Assembly (NCBI GenBank): GCA_014238945.1
Contig: JABAAB010000080.1
Location: 1-39,191 of the forward strand
DNA: 39,191 nucleotides
Direction of reading: 5' to 3'
Source of the DNA: Lysobacterales bacterium
GTDB lineage: Bacteria; Pseudomonadota; Gammaproteobacteria; Xanthomonadales; SZUA-36
The notes under the pieces are model-generated. The model made no database searches and had not been told where the DNA came from. It saw nothing but the letters and a program-made list of their open reading frames with translations. The first letter of the stretch is position 1. Each line of letters starts with the position of its first letter. A program made the position numbers and the translations under genes. Below are positions 35,266 to 39,191 of the stretch, one piece after another.

Positions 35266-37552
35266 ATGAGACATAATATCCATACTGCTTACCCTGGCTT
35301 TGGCCGCGTGTGGTGGAGATACCGCCACTGACATCACGGCCGCAGCAGGTTCTGAAACACCGACGGAAGCCAGTGAATTTTCGATCTCGGAATGCGGGGT
35401 CAAAACCAAGAATGTCGAAGGCTTCGGCGGTGTGATCGCCGAGTCGTACGATGACTCGCAGGAATGGTGGACACCAGAGGAATTGCCAAAAGAAGGGTCC
35501 CCCAATGTCATCATTTTCCTTTTGGATGATGTCGGGTTTGCACAGGTTGAAAGTTTCGGTGGTCTGATCCATACCCCCAATATCGATGCACTGGCCGATA
35601 ATGGTCTGCGTTATAACAATTTCCACACTACGGCACTTTGCTCGCCGTCCCGCGCCACGCTGATGGCGGGGCGCAACCCGCACTCCATTGGTCTCGGCAG
35701 CCATGCCCTCACGGCCATGGGTTTCCCGGGCTATAACGCGATGATGCCTGAATCCGCAAAATCGGTGGCCAACTACCTTGAGGCCGAGGGTTATGTCCAT
35801 TATGCCCTGGGCAAGTGGGACCATAAACCGCTGTATGAAGTCTCGCAGGTCGGACCTTTTGACCGCTGGCCCAGCGGTGAAGGATTTGAGCATTCCTATG
35901 TATTCATGGCTGCAGATGTGCACCAGTTTGTACCGGTGATGTGGAATGATCACACACCCGAGCCCTATCGCAAATCGGTCCATCTCGACCAGGACCTCGC
36001 CGACCGGGCCATCCACTGGATTACCGGGCACAAATCGATCAAACCTGACCTGCCTTTCATGATGTTGTGGGCGTCGGGTTCGATGCACTCACCTCACCAC
36101 GCACCCGACAGTCACATAGAAAAATACCGTGGTAAATTCGATATGGGCTGGGACAAGGCAAGAGAGCAGATAATTGCACGCCAACTCGAATTGGGCATCA
36201 TCCCACCGGATACAAAACTGACCGAAGGTATTGATGAGATACCTGCCTGGGACTCTTTAAGTAAAGATGAAAAACGACTGTATGCACGTCAGATGGAGGT
36301 GTTTGCCGCACAGATGGAATGGGTGGATCTTCAGATTGGACGTGTCGTGGCCGAACTTGCTCGTATTGGTGCGTTGGACAACACTTTGATATTTGTAACC
36401 GCCGACAATGGCGCCAGCGGTGAAGGTGGGCTTCGGCACCTTCAACGAAACCTATGTACTCAACGGCTTGCAAACCCCGTTTGACTCCAGCCTGGAGCAA
36501 ATCGATGAATGGGGCACGGCATCGACCTACCCACACTACCATGCCGGTTGGGCCATGGCAGGCAACACCCCGTTCCGTTACTTCAAGCAAAGCGAACATC
36601 GTGGCGGGCAGACGGACCACCTGGTGGTGCACTGGCCGGATGGAATAAAGGCCAAGGGTGAAATACGCGACCAGTACCACCACATCGCAGATATCGCCCC
36701 AACCATCATGGAAGCCGCCGGTATTGAAGTACCCGATGAATACCATGGCGTCGCCCAGCAACCGATGGACGGTGTCTCCATGATGTATTCATTCGACCAG
36801 GCCGATGCTCCGAACAGGAAAAAACGCCAGTATTACGAAATGTTCGGCAACCGCGCCATCTGGTCCGAAGGCTGGAAAGCCGTTACCCTGCACGCCAAGC
36901 GCATGCCCTGGGACGTCAACGTGGTGCTGCCATTTGACGAGGAAGCCTGGAAGTACAACGTTTATCCATTGTATGACGACATGATCAAACGCATCGGTGT
37001 GCAGCAGGATCGTCTGTTTGGCAATCAGAAGGAGTTCATCTACTTCGCACCCCGAGCCATTCGTATTGCTGAGAAATCATCGGCACCGGTCAAGAACCGT
37101 ACCCACACCATTGAAACAACGATTGATCTATCCGGCACACATGAAGGTGTCATCGTTGCCGTCGGTGGCATGACCGGCGGATTTTCGATGTTTGTAAAGG
37201 ACCATCGCTTGTATTACGACTACAACTTCCTTGATGGCGTGCACTACATTCTGAAATCTTCCCCATTGCCGAAAGGACCGACCTGAAGTTCAATTTTATC
37301 AAGACCAAGGAATTCGGTGGTGTTGGCGAGCTATACGTCAACGGTGACAAAGTCGACAGTATCGACATGCCGCAGATGCATATCAGCACCTATTCATTGG
37401 CTGAAACCTTTGATGTGGGCCGTGATACCGGTACCCAGGTGTCGGATTTGTATACTGGGGTGTTTGAATTCGATGGTTTGCTTGACCGTGTGGTTTTCAA
37501 TGTATCGGATGATGAGTCAGAGCCACCACTGGTACCGGGTTCGTACCGCTAG
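35266..37552 (+). pseudogene. Sulfatase lipoprotein with three apparent frameshifts
   Basis: The best start is ATG 35266, with Shine-Dalgarno aggaga at 35255-35260. A one-base insertion near 35269-35275 shifts into the frame that reads LLTLALAACGG, a lipobox. That frame holds NVIIFLLDDVGFAQ and the formylglycine motif CSPSRATLMAGR (Cys codon at 35639-35641). A second lesion, one extra base in GGG 36428-36430, joins TADNGASGEGG to FGTFNETYVLNG. A third, one missing base near 37270, leads to DLKFNFIKTKEFGG and the end VPGSYR. Repaired it is a sulfatase of about 760 residues with a C-terminal jellyroll-like part. It would hydrolyse a sulfate ester in the periplasm. Two hairpins follow. Confidence 0.82.
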
Positions 37553-37566
37553 AAAGTCTTCACTGG

Positions 37567-37592
37567 CTGGCCGGTACCCCGATACCGGCCAG
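37567..37592. terminator. Hairpin after the sulfatase, first of two
   Basis: CTGGCCGGTA and TACCGGCCAG form a perfect 10-bp GC-rich stem with the loop CCCCGA, 14 bases after the sulfatase stop. It lacks a T run by itself. Confidence 0.55.
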
Positions 37593-37598
37593 TGACAG

Positions 37599-37626
37599 GG
37601 TGTCGCCTTTACCAACAGGCGACACC
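37599..37626. terminator. Hairpin after the sulfatase, second of two
   Basis: GGTGTCGCCT and AGGCGACACC form a perfect 10-bp stem with the 8-base loop ttaccaac, followed by agtttc. Two perfect hairpins six bases apart suggest a tandem terminator or an attenuator ahead of the ferric-reductase-like gene. Confidence 0.55.
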
Positions 37627-37670
37627 AGTTTCAATGTCATATCGGCTCATTGGAGAGAGTAGCAAATATC

Positions 37671-38324
37671 ATGAACCATCCAGCAGATAACCATCGAAAT
37701 TCAGCCGGATTGATCATTGCAATCACCATCCTGTTCTCTATTGGCTATGCGATCGTGCGGTACCACGTTGTTGGCCCGGCCCCCTGGAATGACTTTCCGT
37801 TTTTTATTTTGAACAAGGGTATTTCTCTGGCGGCTTTCATTTTGTTGACCTGTAATTTTGGCCTCGGACCCCTGCGGAATCTCGGGGTCAATGTGCCGGC
37901 AGGCTGGCTAAATGCCCGCAAAGCTCTGGGAATGACGGGCTTTTTGCTGGTACTGGTCCATGTCCTGATGAGTTTTTTACTGTTCAGCCCTGCTGTTTAC
38001 GCAAAGTTTTTCGAAACCGATGGCACACTGACACTGATGGCTGGCCTCAGCATGCTCGGTGGTGTCCTGGCTTTTGTGGTTCTGTGGGCTTACAACCTCA
38101 GTTTCCAGACACATTTGCGCGAAGACAAGTCATATATCCGTTTCATTACTTCACGAACTTTCCTGCTTTGGGCCATGCTGCTGGGCGCGTCACACCTGCT
38201 GTTCATGGGTTACAGCGACTGGATCAACCCATCTTCCTGGCATGGGGGCATTCCACCGGTCAGCCTGGTGGCCATCACGTTTTTCGTGACGGGCTATGTC
38301 TTCAATCTGTTGGGTAGAAAGTAA
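37671..38324 (+). CDS. Ferric reductase-like transmembrane protein
   Basis: With ATG 37671 this is a 217-residue membrane protein with about six hydrophobic segments. The core reads LNARKALGMTGFLLVLVHVLMSFL, then a pair of segments with WAYNLSFQTHL and LLWAMLLGASHLLF. Single histidines inside helices, as in VLVHV and ASHLL, are the positions that hold heme b in ferric-reductase and MsrQ/YedZ-type proteins. It therefore looks like a small heme membrane electron carrier. A start at TTG 37650 is possible but less likely. The Shine-Dalgarno ggagag lies 13 bases before the ATG. It is intact, unlike the genes on both sides. Confidence 0.8.
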   Translation: MNHPADNHRNSAGLIIAITILFSIGYAIVRYHVVGPAPWNDFPFFILNKGISLAAFILLTCNFGLGPLRNLGVNVPAGWLNARKALGMTGFLLVLVHVLMSFLLFSPAVYAKFFETDGTLTLMAGLSMLGGVLAFVVLWAYNLSFQTHLREDKSYIRFITSRTFLLWAMLLGASHLLFMGYSDWINPSSWHGGIPPVSLVAITFFVTGYVFNLLGRK

Positions 38325-38348
38325 GGCGCGGCTGGAGGAATATCAGGC

Positions 38349-38540
38349 ATGAATCCCGATGCACCGATTCGGATTACAGCAGTCTGTGGGAGTCTGAACA
38401 GCCATCGAAAAACGGCTGCTGAACATGGGCAGACTGGTGGTCAAATTTACCTCGCTGCAACGGAAAATAAGACAGGATGACTTCATGAGATTGTGGGAAG
38501 AACTGCCGACCTGGTGAATGCCCACCCGCCAGTTAATGGG
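38349..38540 (+). pseudogene. Probable remnant of an NAD(P)H-dependent flavin reductase
   Basis: ATG 38349 is preceded by a good Shine-Dalgarno (ggagga, 38334-38339), 24 bases after the ferric-reductase-like stop. It reads MNPDAPIRITAVCGSLNSHR, which resembles the first strand and phosphate loop of flavodoxin-like FMN reductases (ITAVCGSL). The frame then turns non-homologous and stops at TGA 38478-38480 after 43 residues. Later bases contain another short frame, LHEIVGRTADLVNAHPPVNG. A deletion remnant fits, but the match is short and I am not sure. Confidence 0.35.
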
Positions 38541-38579
38541 TCTGCTCACTGAATTTACATCTGTGTACCCTTTTGTCCA

Positions 38580-39191
38580 TCAGGGCTTTTTCGATCCTCG
38601 TGAATTTAATTTTAAAAATACCCCAAAGACGGTGGTGCCGGGTTCACCGTAAGGTGCCCGTGACCTGAAGAGTTCCTCATGATTCAGTGCAAACCTTTCC
38701 ACATCGGCAATGGTCGTACCCGGCAATGCGTCGGGAACCAGGTAATAATATGAACAAGCCAGCATCTCCGGAACAAGTTCATCCAGTGAGTTCCAGGGCG
38801 AGGCGTAGGACACCACCAATACCTGGCTGGAAACCAGCGCGGAGTACTCGCTGTAGACACATTGAGAGTTGTCAACCCAGGTAGAAACCAGCGCCATGTC
38901 AGCGAGAAATTGCTGCCGGACTTTCAAGGTTACCAAGCCGTCCTGCCGGGTAACCGACCGGGTCCAGTCATGCATGCTGGACAGTTTGGCCAGTTCTCCT
39001 TCGGGTGGGTTCATCAATCGCTCCAGTGATCTGCCAAGCCCATGCGGTACAGACAGGACAAATATCAACACCAGGGCCGCAGAAGATACGATTGAGCGGT
39101 ACTTTTCGTTGTTAAGCAGTCCCGAAACGGTGTGGATGGCCATCAGGAATACCGGCATCAGCACGGCAATAAAACGACTCATCTGATCGGG
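38580..39191 (-). CDS. Membrane protein of unknown function, cut by window edge
   Basis: The frame runs off the right edge (a codon triplet is open before ATG 39182), so only the C-terminal part of at least 203 residues is seen. Two hydrophobic segments (FIAVLMPVFLMAIHTVSGLL and IVSSAALVLIFVLSV) are followed by a soluble region of about 150 residues. This pattern of C-terminal membrane pair and periplasmic domain resembles polyprenol-phosphate-dependent glycosyltransferases, but no decisive motif is in view. The role stays unassigned. Confidence 0.6.
   Translation of the reverse strand, partial: PDQMSRFIAVLMPVFLMAIHTVSGLLNNEKYRSIVSSAALVLIFVLSVPHGLGRSLERLMNPPEGELAKLSSMHDWTRSVTRQDGLVTLKVRQQFLADMALVSTWVDNSQCVYSEYSALVSSQVLVVSYASPWNSLDELVPEMLACSYYYLVPDALPGTTIADVERFALNHEELFRSRAPYGEPGTTVFGVFLKLNSRGSKKP

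Noticed and set aside
38343-38549. A 68-residue frame on the minus strand beside the flavin-reductase remnant
   Set aside because: No family features and no ribosome site. It is more likely a shadow of decayed sequence.
1-39191. CRISPR array, prophage or transposon
   Set aside because: No regularly spaced repeats, cas genes, integrases, transposases or phage structural genes were seen on either strand.

Overview
The window reads as a chromosomal segment of a Gram-negative bacterium, most likely an uncultured, possibly marine, gammaproteobacterium. It carries LptD with all four cysteines of its disulfide set, several lipoproteins with a lipobox, SPOR-domain, BirA, RF3, SelO and LplT-type proteins, and a tRNA-Thr next to the birA cluster as in many gammaproteobacteria. 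Placement below class is not supported by what can be seen. I found no prophage, insertion sequence, CRISPR array or integrase.

Layout. 1-4.8 kb, minus strand: a gene block read toward a tRNA-Thr: a DhaL-DegV fusion resembling fatty acid kinase FakA joined to FakB, plsY, birA, a SPOR-domain protein, then the tRNA. 4.9-11 kb: a PspC-domain protein, an M1 aminopeptidase lipoprotein, a small thioredoxin-fold protein, L-serine dehydratase and a DUF4124-M23 peptidase. 11-17.4 kb, plus strand: prfC, a MATE exporter, a concentrative nucleoside transporter and an LplT-PlsC fusion. 17.4-22.8 kb: DUF2007, a frameshifted VOC protein, a metallo-beta-lactamase-fold lipid-type hydrolase, two tandem LssY_C lipoproteins (one frameshifted) and a frameshifted bicupin. 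22.9-28.4 kb, plus strand: selO, then a tightly coupled run of a neurotransmitter:sodium-type symporter, a 2-oxoglutarate/Fe(II) oxygenase, msrB and a zinc aminopeptidase lipoprotein. 28.6-34.2 kb: lptD, a convergent M23 peptidase with an internally deleted M19 dipeptidase upstream, and an M49-like peptidase. 34.4-38.6 kb: a decayed sulfatase locus made of an outer-membrane barrel with an in-frame amber codon, a sulfatase with three apparent frameshifts, an intact ferric-reductase-like membrane protein and a remnant that looks like a flavin reductase. The right edge holds a partial membrane protein.

How the genes work together. The left block suggests making acyl-phosphate from free fatty acid and passing it to PlsY, a route known from Firmicutes. 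The LplT-PlsC fusion would recycle lysophospholipid. Numerous secreted or lipid-anchored peptidases, an amino-acid-type sodium symporter, L-serine dehydratase and a nucleoside carrier fit a scavenging heterotroph.

The most distinctive feature overall is gene decay. Six accessory loci carry eight clear lesions (six indels, one nonsense codon, one internal deletion), plus one uncertain remnant. The conserved housekeeping genes beside them (birA, plsY, prfC, selO, msrB, lptD, sdaA) read cleanly. This is either recent pseudogene formation or, for the indels, partly sequencing or assembly error. The nonsense codon and the deletion are harder to explain as error.
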